Under the pieces are notes generated by a model. It did no database searches. It worked only from the letters and a program-made list of their open reading frames with translations, and was not told the DNA's origin. A stretch of DNA of 64,000 nt from Verrucomicrobiota bacterium (GTDB lineage: Bacteria; Verrucomicrobiota; Verrucomicrobiia; Opitutales; Opitutaceae). Shown piece by piece: positions 16,222-25,500 of the stretch; positions within the stretch are counted from its first letter, which is position 1, and every line of letters begins with the position of its first letter. The stretch is taken from the NCBI GenBank assembly GCA_023428905.1, contig JAEYWP010000007.1, forward strand, positions 248,001 to 312,000, in the 5' to 3' direction. The translations under genes and the position numbers were made by a program.

Positions 16222-16683
16222 TTATGGATGCGCTTCCGGCTCAAGGACAAAGATGTCATGTTTCTGAACCACCCATTCCTTCCCGTGAGGGTAAGGAGAG
16301 AGGATGGCGTGGATACGGCCGTTAAGGCTGCCACCCTGTTTGCGCACCGTCTCCGGCTCCAATGTCACCCGGATATCGCCGCTGGCTTGGTTGACCACCT
16401 CGCTATGGGCGATGGCGTATACGTTCTGGGCATCGGCCACCATCGCGCGGAGGGCCTCGTCGGACGGATTATACCCAAAACCGATCTTCACCTCGTGTTT
16501 GCCGGGGATTGCATTCTCATAACGCACCACAATGGCATAGGCGGAGTGTTCGGGCGCGGCGTCTCCCAGCTTGCGCGCATCGGCAATACCCAGAAAGGGC
16601 TCTGGCGGCGGTGGTACATTGCTGGCGCAGCCGGCGAGCCCGGCGCAGACGAAGAGGGTCATCAGCAGGGTAGGGGCTTTCAT
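16222..16683 (-). CDS. Predicted lipoprotein of unknown function
   Basis: A 153-residue protein from ATG 16683. It begins MKAPTLLMTLFVCAGLAGCA, a classic lipoprotein signal with lipobox LAGC (Cys19). The mature protein has HSAYAIVVRYENAIPGKHEV, EALRAMVADAQNVYAIAHSE and GDIRVTLEPETVRKQGGS, an alpha/beta pattern that I do not recognise. It should be attached to the inner or outer membrane facing the periplasm. An in-frame extension further upstream would bury the lipobox and is rejected. It is divergent from the TonB-dependent receptor gene, separated by about 405 bases. Confidence 0.75.
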   Translation of the reverse strand: MKAPTLLMTLFVCAGLAGCASNVPPPPEPFLGIADARKLGDAAPEHSAYAIVVRYENAIPGKHEVKIGFGYNPSDEALRAMVADAQNVYAIAHSEVVNQASGDIRVTLEPETVRKQGGSLNGRIHAILSPYPHGKEWVVQKHDIFVLEPEAHP

Positions 16684-17088
16684 GGAGCGATGGACACGTG
16701 CAAGCGGCGGCGGTGTCAGACGGCGTTCCGCGGTGGACACCGGGTGAGCCGGGACCCCGCCGCCTTCCTCTCGGATAGAATCGCTGCAGAAGACTTGTGC
16801 CCGCAGGGGAACGGCGGCGTCGTGGGAAAAGACTTGTCCGGTCCAACCCAACTCCACCGATGGGCGTGTTACGAGGGAAGAGGGCGGGGCGGCCTCGTGC
16901 GGGGATGTATGTTTTTTTCTATCCATCGCGGTTTTTTCACCGCTTCGCACATGGCCGGTTCAAAAAGGCGGGTGCACGGTTTCGTCATACCCCGGGGCGC
17001 TCAGCGCCACGTGTACCTCATCCCACACCTGAAGAACCCACGGAGGGCCGTTCCAGGAACGACCCGCACAGCAAACCTTACCACCACC
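16684..17088. other. 405-base divergent intergenic region
   Basis: This region separates the leftward lipoprotein gene and the rightward TonB receptor gene; no gene in it is convincing. It contains AGACTTGT twice (about 16789 and 16829), a GCGGT/ACCGC hairpin with a T-rich loop (16928-16943) and a 13-bp palindrome, GGCGCT-C-AGCGCC, at 16996-17008. The palindrome lies about 80 bases before the receptor start and is a candidate operator or leader stem. Confidence 0.45.
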
Positions 17089-19857
17089 ATGTCATCGAAC
17101 ACTTCCCAGTCGAAGCCGGCCTGCGGCGCCCTCCGGCTCAGGGCGGGGGCGGGCCTGCTCGCCCTCGGCCTGCCCCTGTCCGTCGCCGCCCAGTCCACCT
17201 CCTCGCAGCCGATGCTCCAGGAGGAGCCGGTCATGCTCGACACCTTCACCGTCGAGTCCGGGTTTCGCGGCAGCCTCGCCGCCGCCGCGGAGCTCAAGCA
17301 GGTGATCCCCGCCATCGCCGAGGTCATTGCCGCGGAGGACATCGGAAAACTGCCGGATGTCAGCATCGCGGACTCGCTCAGCCGCCTGACCGGCCTCGCC
17401 ACCCAGCGCCTCAATGGACGCGCGCAAAAGATCGCGGTGCGCGGCCTGGCCGAGGACTTCACCGCCGGTCTGCTCAACGGCCGCGAACAGGTCAGCACCG
17501 CCTCCAATCGCGCGATCGAGTTCGACCAGTACCCGAGCGAACTCCTCAGCGGCGTGATCGTCTACAAGACCAACCAGGCCAACCTCATTGGCCAGGGCAT
17601 GGCGGGCACGATCGACATGCGCACCGTCCGCCCGCTCAGCCAGGGACGGCGTACGTTTGTCGCGAATACGTATTACGAGTGGACGGAATACGGCGCGCTC
17701 AACGCCGGTTCGGACGACACCGGCCTGCGTTATTCCGCCTCCTACATCGACCAGTTTGCCGACGGCAAGGTGGGCATCGCGTTTGGCTATTCCCACGCCG
17801 ACATCCCGGGGCAGGGCAAGCAGTGGAATGCCTGGGGATATCCCAACGTCGGCGCCGGGGTGTCTCCGTCGGAGCCCTACGTGCTCGGTGGCGCGAAGCC
17901 GTTCGTCCGGTCGAGCGAACTGAAGCGGGACGGCTACATGGGCGTGATCGAGTTCAAGCCCAACGACAAAATCCACAGCACGATCGACCTGTTCTACTCC
18001 AAGTTCGACGAGACCCAGCTCCTGCGCGGCATCGAAATCCCGCTGTTCTGGAGTTCGGCCCAGCTGCAGCCCGGCTTCCGGGTGGACAACAACGTGATCG
18101 TCGAAGGTACCTTCAACAATGTCTACGGGGTGATGCGCAACGACGTCGTCACCTACAAGAACGACGTCTACTCCGTCGGCTGGAACCTCACGATCAACGA
18201 CGTCGCCGGATGGACCGTCTCGGCGGACCTCAACTACTCCGACATCAAGCGCAAGCAGACCGTGTTGGAGACCTATTCCGGCACCGCCTCCAACCAGGTC
18301 GGCACCGCGGACACGATCCACTACACCATCGAGAGCGGTGGCGGTGCGATCTTCACCCCTGCACTGGACTACACCGACGCCAACCTGGTGCAGCTGCGCA
18401 GCCCGCAGGGCTGGGGCGGCGACATCGTGCCGGGCGGCCAGGTCGGCTACCTGAAGAACCCCACCTCCAAGGACGAGCTGGCGCAGATCAAGCTGGCCGG
18501 AAAACGTGACGTCAGCCGGATCTTCAAGAGCATCGAGGTGGGCGCGGCCTACTCCGACCGCTACAAGGCGGAGGTGGAGGACGGTTATTACCTCGCGCTG
18601 GCGAACGGTGGTGCGAGTGCTCCCCTCCCTTCCTCGACCGGCATCACCGACCTGAGCTTCATCGGCATCCCCGGCATGATCAGCTACGACCCCCTCGCCG
18701 CCCTCGGCAGCGGAGTCTACACCCGGGTGCGCAATCCCAACGCCGACGTCGTCTCCAGCGACTGGAAGGTGAAGGAGAAAGTGAATACACTGTTCGTGAT
18801 GGGCAACTTCGACCGCAAGCTCGGTTCGGTGCCCATGACCGGCAACATCGGCGTGCAGGCGATCCATACCGACCAGTCCTCCAAGGGCCTCGCCGCCACC
18901 GGTACGGGTAACTTTGCCCGCTACCTGCCTGTTCGCGGGGGCGACAAATACTGGGACGTGCTGCCCAGCATGAACCTCAGCTTCCAGCTGCGCGAGCGCA
19001 CCCTTCTGCGTTTTGCCGCCGCCAAGCAGATGTCCAGGGCACGCATGTCCGAGATGCGCGCCGGCACCAACTTCGGCTACAACGAGGCGCTCGCCACCTC
19101 GACCGACGTGCAGCTCAGCCCGTGGGGTGGCAGCGGCGGCAATCCCACGCTCAAGCCCTGGCGCGCAGACGCGCTCGACCTGACCCTCGAGCACTACTTC
19201 CGCGACAACATGGGATACTTCGCGGTATCCGGCTTCTACAAGAAGCTGAAGAACTACATCTACAATCAGAGCGTGCTGAGTGACTTCACCGGCTTTCCCT
19301 ACACCGGCGGGGCCGCACCCGCCCTCTGGCAGGGATATGTCACCCGGCCTGCCAACGGCGACGGCGGTTCGCTCAAGGGCGTGGAGGCCTCCCTCTCGCT
19401 GCCGAGCGAGTTGTTCAACGAAAACATCAAGGGCTTCGGCCTCGTCCTGAATGGTGCCTACACCGAAAGCTCGATCGCTCCCAACGGGCCCGGCTCCGGC
19501 ACTGCATCAATCCCCGGCCTCTCGCGACGGGTGGCGAGCGCGACGCTTTATTATGAAACCGGGGGCTTTTCCGCCCGCATCAGCAACCGCTACCGCTCGG
19601 AGTATCGGGGTGACATCTATACGTTTGGTCCGCGCGGTGCCAACTATCAGACAATCCGTCCCGAAAGCGTGCTCGACGCCCAGGTCAGCTACGCCATCCA
19701 GAAGGGCTCGTTGAAAGGACTGACCTTCATCCTCACGGCGAATAACCTCACGGATGAGCCGCTGGTGACGGAGAACACCGGCGCCGACGGGCGCCTGGTG
19801 ATCGACTACCAGCGTTACGGGGCCACCTATTCGGCCGGCGTTTCCTACAAGTTCTAG
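17089..19857 (+). CDS. TonB-dependent outer-membrane receptor (TIGR01782-like)
   Basis: A 922-residue receptor from ATG 17089. Residues 1-35 are a long signal peptide ending at SVAAQ. The plug domain contains AEVIAAEDIGKLPDVSIADS, LSRLTGLATQR, KIAVRGLAEDFT, LNGREQVS and LLSGVIVYKTNQANLIGQGM. This is the signature of the large TIGR01782 group of receptors common in carbohydrate-using Alphaproteobacteria, Xanthomonads and Opitutaceae. The barrel follows (QMSRARMSEMRAG, NPTLKPWRADALDLTLEHYF) and ends with the aromatic YSAGVSYKF needed for outer-membrane assembly. It has no N-terminal STN domain, so it is a transporter rather than a signalling receptor. The substrate is probably an oligosaccharide or other large ligand; it cannot be named. 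A strong terminator follows. Confidence 0.92.
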   Translation: MSSNTSQSKPACGALRLRAGAGLLALGLPLSVAAQSTSSQPMLQEEPVMLDTFTVESGFRGSLAAAAELKQVIPAIAEVIAAEDIGKLPDVSIADSLSRLTGLATQRLNGRAQKIAVRGLAEDFTAGLLNGREQVSTASNRAIEFDQYPSELLSGVIVYKTNQANLIGQGMAGTIDMRTVRPLSQGRRTFVANTYYEWTEYGALNAGSDDTGLRYSASYIDQFADGKVGIAFGYSHADIPGQGKQWNAWGYPNVGAGVSPSEPYVLGGAKPFVRSSELKRDGYMGVIEFKPNDKIHSTIDLFYSKFDETQLLRGIEIPLFWSSAQLQPGFRVDNNVIVEGTFNNVYGVMRNDVVTYKNDVYSVGWNLTINDVAGWTVSADLNYSDIKRKQTVLETYSGTASNQVGTADTIHYTIESGGGAIFTPALDYTDANLVQLRSPQGWGGDIVPGGQVGYLKNPTSKDELAQIKLAGKRDVSRIFKSIEVGAAYSDRYKAEVEDGYYLALANGGASAPLPSSTGITDLSFIGIPGMISYDPLAALGSGVYTRVRNPNADVVSSDWKVKEKVNTLFVMGNFDRKLGSVPMTGNIGVQAIHTDQSSKGLAATGTGNFARYLPVRGGDKYWDVLPSMNLSFQLRERTLLRFAAAKQMSRARMSEMRAGTNFGYNEALATSTDVQLSPWGGSGGNPTLKPWRADALDLTLEHYFRDNMGYFAVSGFYKKLKNYIYNQSVLSDFTGFPYTGGAAPALWQGYVTRPANGDGGSLKGVEASLSLPSELFNENIKGFGLVLNGAYTESSIAPNGPGSGTASIPGLSRRVASATLYYETGGFSARISNRYRSEYRGDIYTFGPRGANYQTIRPESVLDAQVSYAIQKGSLKGLTFILTANNLTDEPLVTENTGADGRLVIDYQRYGATYSAGVSYKF

Positions 19858-19898
19858 GGCCCGGTTCGGGTTCGCCCAAGACCCTGCTGCCTGCCTTC

Positions 19899-19928
19899 AA
19901 AGCCCCGGTCGAACGCCGGGGCTTTTTT
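19899..19928 (+). terminator. Intrinsic terminator of the TonB receptor gene
   Basis: AAAGCCCCGG (19899-19908), a 7-base loop, CCGGGGCTTT (19916-19925), then a T-run to 19928. A strong rho-independent terminator 41 bases after the receptor stop codon. Confidence 0.92.
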
Positions 19929-20001
19929 GTGCACCCTCGGGGCGGGACTCCGGCCAACGACCGGATTGACCCGGCACGGCGGCCTGCAACGCTGGGCCCG
20001 A

Positions 20002-21567
20002 ATGCCTGCTGCGCCGCACCGACCGCCCGCTTCCGCGGGCGTGCTAACGCCGAGTTCCTCACCCCGCTCCGCCGAGCGGGTGCTGCTGCTTTCGCTGGCA
20101 GTCACCTTTGCGCTCAAGCTGGTGGCAGCAGCGCTCTTTCCCCTGACCGGCGATGAAGCCTATTTCGTGCAGTGGGGACGGACCCTGGCCGGCAGCTATT
20201 ACGATCACGGGCCCGTCACCGGCTGGATGCTCTGGCTTTTCCTTCAGGTGGGCGATCACCCGGCCTGGCTGCGGCTGCCCGCGATCCTGGCACCCATCGG
20301 CGTCGCGTGGATGGTCTGGCGGGCTTGGCGCAAGGAGGACCCCGAGCGGGCGGCGCTGGCGGCGTCTTTAGTGGCGTGGGCTCTCCCGAGTGTGATCAGC
20401 GTGCTGGTAACCACGGATACGCCGCTACTTTTCCTTTCCACCGCGTCTGCCGTGATGGCGGCCCGGGCGCACCGCAGCGACCGCGCGTGGGAGTACCTCG
20501 CCGCGGGCGCGTTGCTGGGGCTCGCCTTCCTCGCGAAGTATTTCGCCGTTCTCCTCGGCGTGGGTCTGGCGGTCTGGTGGCTGTTGGTCTGCCGGCCGCG
20601 CCGCTGGCGCGCCGTCCTGCTGCTCCTCGCCGGGGCCGCTCCCTTCATCGGCCAGCATCTGTATTGGAACTACCACCACGCCTGGACGAATGTGATGTTC
20701 AACGTCTTCACCCGACAGGAGGGCCTGAAACTCTCGCCGGCGAGTCCTCTGCTCTTCCTCCTGATGGCGGGCTGGCTTTTCGGTCCGGTCCTGCTGGCCC
20801 TGCGCCGCCTCGACAAGGACCGCTGGCTCACGGTCAACCGCCTGATGCGTAGCAGTTCGCTGGGGATGTTCGTCATCCCCTTCCTCACCGCCCATGGCGT
20901 GCTTTTTGCCGTTTCCGTCGTGCGTCCGGTGGGCCTGCACTGGCTGCTGTCCTTCTTCCCGCTCGGCTTTGCCGCCGTGATGCTGGCACTGCCTACCGCC
21001 GCGCTGCGGCGGCTGCTCCGCCCTGTCGCGCTTTTCAGCCTCCTACACCTGGGGATTGCCCTGCTCGTTCTGCTGCTGCCGGTGGAGAAAGCGCAGGGAC
21101 ACCGCAGTTATTCCAGCATCGTGATGGGACTCTACCCGGAGGAAACGCTGGCGGTGCTGGCCCCGCTGCGGGACAAGGCGGTGGTGGCAACGCCCAGTTA
21201 TTCGCGCTCGGCCCTGCTCGAATATCACCTCGGTGAGGATGTCCCCGTGCTTGGACCGGGTTCCTTCCATGGACGGCAGGACGACCTGCGCACGGACTGG
21301 AGAACCCATGCCGGCCGCAATGTGCTTTTTATCACCGCCAAGGAAGACGAACTGGAACGCGCCCGGGGTTGGTTTTCCAGCAGCACGGTGCATCGGGTGG
21401 AGCTCCGCGGAGCCACCCTGCTGGTGCTGCAGGGGCGCGGTTTCGACTACGAGGCCTACCGGCAGGACGTGCTGAAACCGGTGTCGGACCGCTATTACGA
21501 GATGCCGGGATTTCTGAGGGCGTTTTCCAGCGGGTCGTTTTTCCGCGAGCGGTACGGGTTTGAGTGA
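20002..21567 (+). CDS. GT-C glycosyltransferase (ArnT/PMT-like, GT39/83 type)
   Basis: A 521-residue integral membrane protein from ATG 20002. About ten hydrophobic helices span residues 24-390, followed by a soluble domain of about 130 residues. The first extracytoplasmic loop carries the GT-C acidic motif FPLTGDEAYFVQWG, then SYYDHGPVTGWML, both typical of PMT_2/ArnT-like enzymes. These use lipid-linked sugars to glycosylate lipid A, polysaccharides or proteins on the outer face of the inner membrane. Further landmarks are VTTDTPLLFLSTAS, FLAKYFAVL and HLYWNYHHAWTN. Acceptor and sugar are unknown. It is an isolated rightward gene after the TonB receptor terminator. TTGACC near 19965 could be a -35 box, but the -10 is poor. 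Confidence 0.85.
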   Translation: MPAAPHRPPASAGVLTPSSSPRSAERVLLLSLAVTFALKLVAAALFPLTGDEAYFVQWGRTLAGSYYDHGPVTGWMLWLFLQVGDHPAWLRLPAILAPIGVAWMVWRAWRKEDPERAALAASLVAWALPSVISVLVTTDTPLLFLSTASAVMAARAHRSDRAWEYLAAGALLGLAFLAKYFAVLLGVGLAVWWLLVCRPRRWRAVLLLLAGAAPFIGQHLYWNYHHAWTNVMFNVFTRQEGLKLSPASPLLFLLMAGWLFGPVLLALRRLDKDRWLTVNRLMRSSSLGMFVIPFLTAHGVLFAVSVVRPVGLHWLLSFFPLGFAAVMLALPTAALRRLLRPVALFSLLHLGIALLVLLLPVEKAQGHRSYSSIVMGLYPEETLAVLAPLRDKAVVATPSYSRSALLEYHLGEDVPVLGPGSFHGRQDDLRTDWRTHAGRNVLFITAKEDELERARGWFSSSTVHRVELRGATLLVLQGRGFDYEAYRQDVLKPVSDRYYEMPGFLRAFSSGSFFRERYGFE

Positions 21568-21667
21568 TTGGCCGGGGACCCCCTGGGGCCCCTGTCCGCC
21601 GCCGCGTGCTTCGTTCGTCGTCTCTGTGGAGCCCGGGCAATTCCGCCCGAGGCCCGCGCGCGACCCC

Positions 21668-22201
21668 ATGAATCAAAACACAAGCGACCCCCGCGAGGCA
21701 GCCCAGCCCCGCTGTCTGGAAATGATGGAGACCTCGTCCGCCACCCCCGAGCACGCATGGCTCCGCCGCTTCGCGGGTGACTGGCAGGCGAAGGTGGAAG
21801 GTTACATGGACTCCGACACGCCCGGCTTTGTCACCCACGGAGAGGAGCACAGCCGCATGCTGGGCGACCTTTGGGTGCTGGCTGAAGGGCGAAACCTAAG
21901 CTTCCCCTATGCGTACCAGCTGACGCTGGGGTTTGATCCGGCCCGGGGCCGGTATATCGCCACCTGGACCGATACGATGCTGCCGCACCTATGGACCTAC
22001 GACGGGACGCTGGACCCGGAGGGGCGTATCCTGACGATGGACACAGAGGGTCCGGATCCCGCGGAGCCGGGCAGGCGGGCGCGTTTTCGCGAGGTGACGG
22101 AGTTCCGGGGGGAGGACGAGCGGGTCTTCACCTCATCGCGGCAGGGGCTGGATGGCCGCTGGATCCTCTGCATGCGGGTGGAGCTCCGCCGCAAAGGCTG
22201 A
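21668..22201 (+). CDS. DUF1579 family protein
   Basis: A 177-residue protein from ATG 21668. It follows the DUF1579 pattern: HAWLRRFAGDWQAKVEGYMD, then EEHSRMLGDLWVLAEGRNL, LTLGFDPARGRYIATWTDTM and WTYDGTLDPEGRILTMDTEG, ending RWILCMRVELRRKG. DUF1579 proteins are small lipocalin-like beta-barrels, often encoded beside ECF42-type sigma factors and YCII/DGPF proteins in stress-response regions. That fits here, because the convergent neighbour is such a sigma factor. Biochemical function is unknown. The in-frame upstream extension to 21560 is Pro/Arg-rich and unlikely to be translated. Confidence 0.83.
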   Translation: MNQNTSDPREAAQPRCLEMMETSSATPEHAWLRRFAGDWQAKVEGYMDSDTPGFVTHGEEHSRMLGDLWVLAEGRNLSFPYAYQLTLGFDPARGRYIATWTDTMLPHLWTYDGTLDPEGRILTMDTEGPDPAEPGRRARFREVTEFRGEDERVFTSSRQGLDGRWILCMRVELRRKG

Positions 22202-22242
22202 GTCGGGGGAGGGGAGGGCGGCAGGGGCCCCTTCCCGCCAAG

Positions 22243-23520
22243 TCAGGAGGACTGCAGCGCCAGCTGGCGCTGCAGGTGAGACTGCTCCGGGCCCACCGTG
22301 GCCAGCTCGAGCGCGCGCCGGTAGGCCGCCGCCGCCTCACTCCGCTCTCCCAGGCGGGCGTGCAGTTCTCCCTTCACCGCGTGATAGAGATAATGGCCCT
22401 CCAGCTTCTTGAGCTGCGGGATGGCGGACAGTTCTTCAAGGGCGGCGCGGGCGCCCTGAAGATGGGCGAGGGCAACGGCGCGGTTCAGTTGGACGATAGG
22501 GGAGGGCTGCAATCGCTCGAGCTCATCATAATACGCCAGGATGCGCGCCCAATCGGTGGAGCGTAGGTCGGGCGCCGTGCAATGGCAGGCGGCGATCGCG
22601 GCCTGGAGGTGGTATTCGGTGAGTTCGTTGCCGACCGCGGATTGGGAAAGGTGCTGCAGGCCCCGTGCGATCAACGGCTGGTTCCATTTGGTGCGATCCT
22701 GGTCGTCCAGACGCAGCAGCTCGCCCCGATCGTCCACGCGCGCGGGGAAACGCGCGGCGTTGAGCAGCATGAGCGCAAGCAGGGCGTGGCTGCGCGGGGT
22801 CGCACCCGCCGGGTGTGAAAGCAGCAGATGGGTCAGCCGGATTGCCTCCTGGCATAACTCCTCCCGCAGGAGGCGTTCCCCGGCGGAGGCCTTGTAACCT
22901 TCGTTGAAGAGAAGATAGAGCGCACCCAGCACCCCATCGAGTCGGGCAGCCATTTCCGCGCCGAGGGGAATCACAAAGCCGATGCCCTGCTCCTCGATCC
23001 GGTGTTTGGTGCGGGTCAGCTGTTTCTCAATCGCCGCCTCGGTGCTGAGGAAGGCGCGTGCAATTTCCGCCGTGCTGAAGCCGCAAAGAACCTTGAGGGC
23101 CAGCATGACCTGCGCATCCGGCGCGATCGACGGGTGGCAGCAGACAAAAAGCAGGCGGAGGCTGTCGTCGCGGAGCTGGTCCTCACCCTCCTCCAGCCCT
23201 TGGGGGCGGTTGGACGTCTGCTCCAGGTAGGTGACGATCGCATCCTGTTTCGCCTGCGACATCCGCCGGTGCCGGAGGGCATCACGGGCGAGGTTCATCG
23301 CCACCCGGGTGATCCAGGCCGACGGATTGTCCGGCAGGGGCCCCTCGGTCCACGTCTGGTAGGCTTTGAGGAGGGCTTCCTGCGCCACGTCCTCGGCCAG
23401 CGAGAAATGCTCGGGTCCGAGCAGTCGGACCAGGGCGCCGTTCAGGCGCCCTGCCTCCTGTCGGAAGAACTGCTCGATCGCCTGTGAGGCGCGGGTGGCG
23501 GGGGGAGAGGCGGACGTCAC
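22243..23520 (-). CDS. ECF42-like sigma factor with C-terminal TPR-like extension (DUF6596)
   Basis: A 425-residue sigma factor, more than twice the usual ECF length. Region 2 is at about 12-80 (LAEDVAQEALLKAYQTW, NPSAWITRVAMNLARDALRH) and region 4 at about 125-180 (LALKVLCGFSTAEIARAF, AAIEKQLTRTKHRI). The long C-terminal part (185-425) contains LDGVLGALYLLFNEGYKAS, a hallmark of the DUF6596 domain, and TPR-like helices (LNRAVALAHLQGARAALEEL, LGERSEAAAAYRRALELA). In ECF42 proteins this extension is thought to replace a separate anti-sigma factor. It follows the DUF3016 lipoprotein gene by two bases on the same strand and is convergent with the DUF1579 gene. No YCII/DGPF gene, the usual partner, is adjacent. 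Confidence 0.88.
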   Translation of the reverse strand: MTSASPPATRASQAIEQFFRQEAGRLNGALVRLLGPEHFSLAEDVAQEALLKAYQTWTEGPLPDNPSAWITRVAMNLARDALRHRRMSQAKQDAIVTYLEQTSNRPQGLEEGEDQLRDDSLRLLFVCCHPSIAPDAQVMLALKVLCGFSTAEIARAFLSTEAAIEKQLTRTKHRIEEQGIGFVIPLGAEMAARLDGVLGALYLLFNEGYKASAGERLLREELCQEAIRLTHLLLSHPAGATPRSHALLALMLLNAARFPARVDDRGELLRLDDQDRTKWNQPLIARGLQHLSQSAVGNELTEYHLQAAIAACHCTAPDLRSTDWARILAYYDELERLQPSPIVQLNRAVALAHLQGARAALEELSAIPQLKKLEGHYLYHAVKGELHARLGERSEAAAAYRRALELATVGPEQSHLQRQLALQSS

Positions 23521-23522
23521 GC

Positions 23523-24041
23523 TCAGCGGAGCTCGCGGGCCAGCCAGTCACGCAGGAGCTCGCGATCGTAGAACAACTCATCATTGCGGTTAAGCGGGGC
23601 GAGGTTGTTCTGGAACGCGAGATCGGTGAGGGTGCGTTCGCCTTCCTTCACAACCGCGCCATTGGCGTCCCGCAGGACGAAACGCAGCTCCATCCGCGGT
23701 GGATACACCGCCTTGATCACGCGGATATCCCGGCCGCTGGAGGCGGTGGGCAGGTAGTCGCCGGCGAGGTCGACGTCGGTGAAGGTCAGCGTGAGGGACT
23801 GGCCATCGCGCAGGTGCGGGGCGGCCAGCTGCTGCGCGTAGCGGGTCAGCATTTCCTGGTAGTCTTCGCGGCCGTTGGGGGTGCCGACCAGGCCGTCCTT
23901 GAGGTCGGTGAAGTTCTCCGGATCCTCGAACTGCACGGTGACGCGCGCGTCGTCGGCGAGGCTGGTTGAACTCGCGGTCTGGCAGCCGGCCGCGAGGCCG
24001 AGAGAAAGGGCGGAAAGCGAGAGGAGGGTGAGGGTTTTCAT
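23523..24041 (-). CDS. DUF3016 family lipoprotein
   Basis: A 172-residue protein from ATG 24041. The N-terminus MKTLTLLSLSALSLGLAAGC is a lipoprotein signal with lipobox LAAGC (Cys20). The mature part matches DUF3016: ARVTVQFEDPENFTDLKDG, HLRDGQSLTLTFTDVDLAGD, RDIRVIKAVYPPRMELRF and GERTLTDLAFQNNLAP, ending DRELLRDWLAREL. DUF3016 proteins are periplasmic and of unknown function. The stop codon is two bases upstream of the sigma-factor ATG, which implies co-transcription with an ECF42-like regulator; an envelope-stress link is a reasonable guess but not shown. Confidence 0.83.
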   Translation of the reverse strand: MKTLTLLSLSALSLGLAAGCQTASSTSLADDARVTVQFEDPENFTDLKDGLVGTPNGREDYQEMLTRYAQQLAAPHLRDGQSLTLTFTDVDLAGDYLPTASSGRDIRVIKAVYPPRMELRFVLRDANGAVVKEGERTLTDLAFQNNLAPLNRNDELFYDRELLRDWLARELR

Positions 24042-24114
24042 AGGGGCTTGGGATGCGTCCCGAAGGTGACAGGCGCCCTCCCGCGTTTGTGCCCTGCAAG
24101 TTCGCGCCACGCGC

Positions 24115-25500
24115 TCAAAAGTCCGCGTTGCCGGGGGTCCGGGCAAAGGGGATGACATCGCGGATATTGCCCACCCCGGTGACAAACATGAGCATGCGTT
24201 CGAACCCGAGGCCGAAGCCGGCATGGGGCACGCTGCCATAGCGGCGCAGATCCACGTACCACCAGTAGTCCTTCTCGCTCAGGTGGTGCTGGGCCATGTT
24301 CTCGCGAAGCACATCCAGGCGTTCCTCACGCTGGCTGCCACCGATGATCTCGCCGATACCGGGGACGAGCAGGTCCATCGCCCGCACGGTTTTGCCGTCG
24401 TCGTTCACCCGCATGTAGAAGGGCTTGAGGGTGCGCGGGTAGTTGTAAACCGTGACCGGGCACTTGAAGTGCTCCTCGGCGAGGAAGCGTTCGTGCTCGC
24501 TCTGCAGATTGTCGCCCCACGAGACCGGGTGCTCCCAGGTGCGACCAGAGCTGGAAAGGATCTCGATCGCCTCGGTGTAGCTGCAGCGCTGGAACGGGCG
24601 CTGGAGAACGAAGTCCAGGCGCGTGAGCAGCTCCTTGTCGACGAACTTGCTGAAGAACTCCAGGTCGGCTGCGCAGTGCTCCCGCGCGTCGCGGATGAGG
24701 TATTTCACAAATTCTTCCGCCAGGGTCATGTCGCCTTCCAAGTCGCAGAACGCCATCTCCGGCTCGATCATCCAGAACTCGGCAGCGTGGCGCGAGGTAT
24801 TCGAATTCTCAGCACGGAAGGTGGGGCCGAAGGTGTAGATGTTGGAGAGCGCGCAGGCGAAGGTCTCCCCCTCGAGCTGCCCGCTGACCGTCAGGTAGGC
24901 CTTTTTGCCGAAGAAATCCTGCGTGTAGTTCACCGAACCATCCTCGGTTAGAGGCGGGTTCTTTGGGTCGAGGGTGCTGACCCGAAACAGTTCCCCCGCG
25001 CCTTCGCAGTCGCTGGCGGTGATGATCGGGGTGTGGACGTAAACGAAGTCCCTTTCCTGGAAGAAGGAGTGGATGGCGAAGGCGAGCCGGCTGCGGACCC
25101 GGAAAACCGCGCCAAAGAGATTTGAGCGGGCGCGCAGGTGGGCGATCTCACGCAGAAATTCCAGGGAATGCCCTTTCTTCTGCAGAGGATAGGTGGCGTC
25201 GGCTTCACCGAGGACTTCAAAGGACGTGGCGACCACCTCCCACTTCTGTCCCTGCCCCTGCGAAGGCACCAGCCGCCCCTGAACCGCGATGGACGCTCCG
25301 GTATGCGCTTTCTGGATATTGGCATAATCCGGCAGGCTGGCGTCGGCGATCACCTGGATGCCCTTCAGGCTGGAGCCGTCGTTCAGTTCGATGAAAGAGA
25401 AGGCCTTGGCGTCCCTCCGGGTGCGGACCCAGCCCTGGAGGAGGATGGGATCAATGGGAGCGGTCGCATTCAAAGCGTGTTTGACGAGCGTGCGTTGCAT
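24115..25500 (-). CDS. asnS: Asparaginyl-tRNA synthetase
   Basis: A 461-residue class IIb aminoacyl-tRNA synthetase that charges tRNA-Asn in the cytoplasm. The N-terminal OB fold (about 15-110) has LLQGWVRTRRDAKAFSFIE. The catalytic core shows motif 1 around FFQERDFVYVHTPIITASDC, motif 2 around FGPTFRAENSNTSRHAAEF and motif 3 at GFGLGFERMLMFVTGVGNI. The ending RDVIPFARTPGNADF is characteristic of AsnRS rather than AspRS. Length and domain order are normal. ATG 25500 was chosen because the OB fold begins just after it; upstream in-frame residues are non-conserved. It is transcribed alone, with a 306-base upstream region shared with the divergent KaiC-like gene. Confidence 0.97.
   Translation of the reverse strand: MQRTLVKHALNATAPIDPILLQGWVRTRRDAKAFSFIELNDGSSLKGIQVIADASLPDYANIQKAHTGASIAVQGRLVPSQGQGQKWEVVATSFEVLGEADATYPLQKKGHSLEFLREIAHLRARSNLFGAVFRVRSRLAFAIHSFFQERDFVYVHTPIITASDCEGAGELFRVSTLDPKNPPLTEDGSVNYTQDFFGKKAYLTVSGQLEGETFACALSNIYTFGPTFRAENSNTSRHAAEFWMIEPEMAFCDLEGDMTLAEEFVKYLIRDAREHCAADLEFFSKFVDKELLTRLDFVLQRPFQRCSYTEAIEILSSSGRTWEHPVSWGDNLQSEHERFLAEEHFKCPVTVYNYPRTLKPFYMRVNDDGKTVRAMDLLVPGIGEIIGGSQREERLDVLRENMAQHHLSEKDYWWYVDLRRYGSVPHAGFGLGFERMLMFVTGVGNIRDVIPFARTPGNADF

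Noticed and set aside
16996..17008. LacI-type operator before the TonB receptor
   Set aside because: The palindrome is real, but it lacks the central CG-type LacI consensus and no LacI-family regulator is in the window; kept only as part of the intergenic description.
17092..19194. 700-codon leftward frame opposite the TonB receptor
   Set aside because: It is a mirror of a high-GC coding region; the receptor on the other strand has full plug and barrel motifs.
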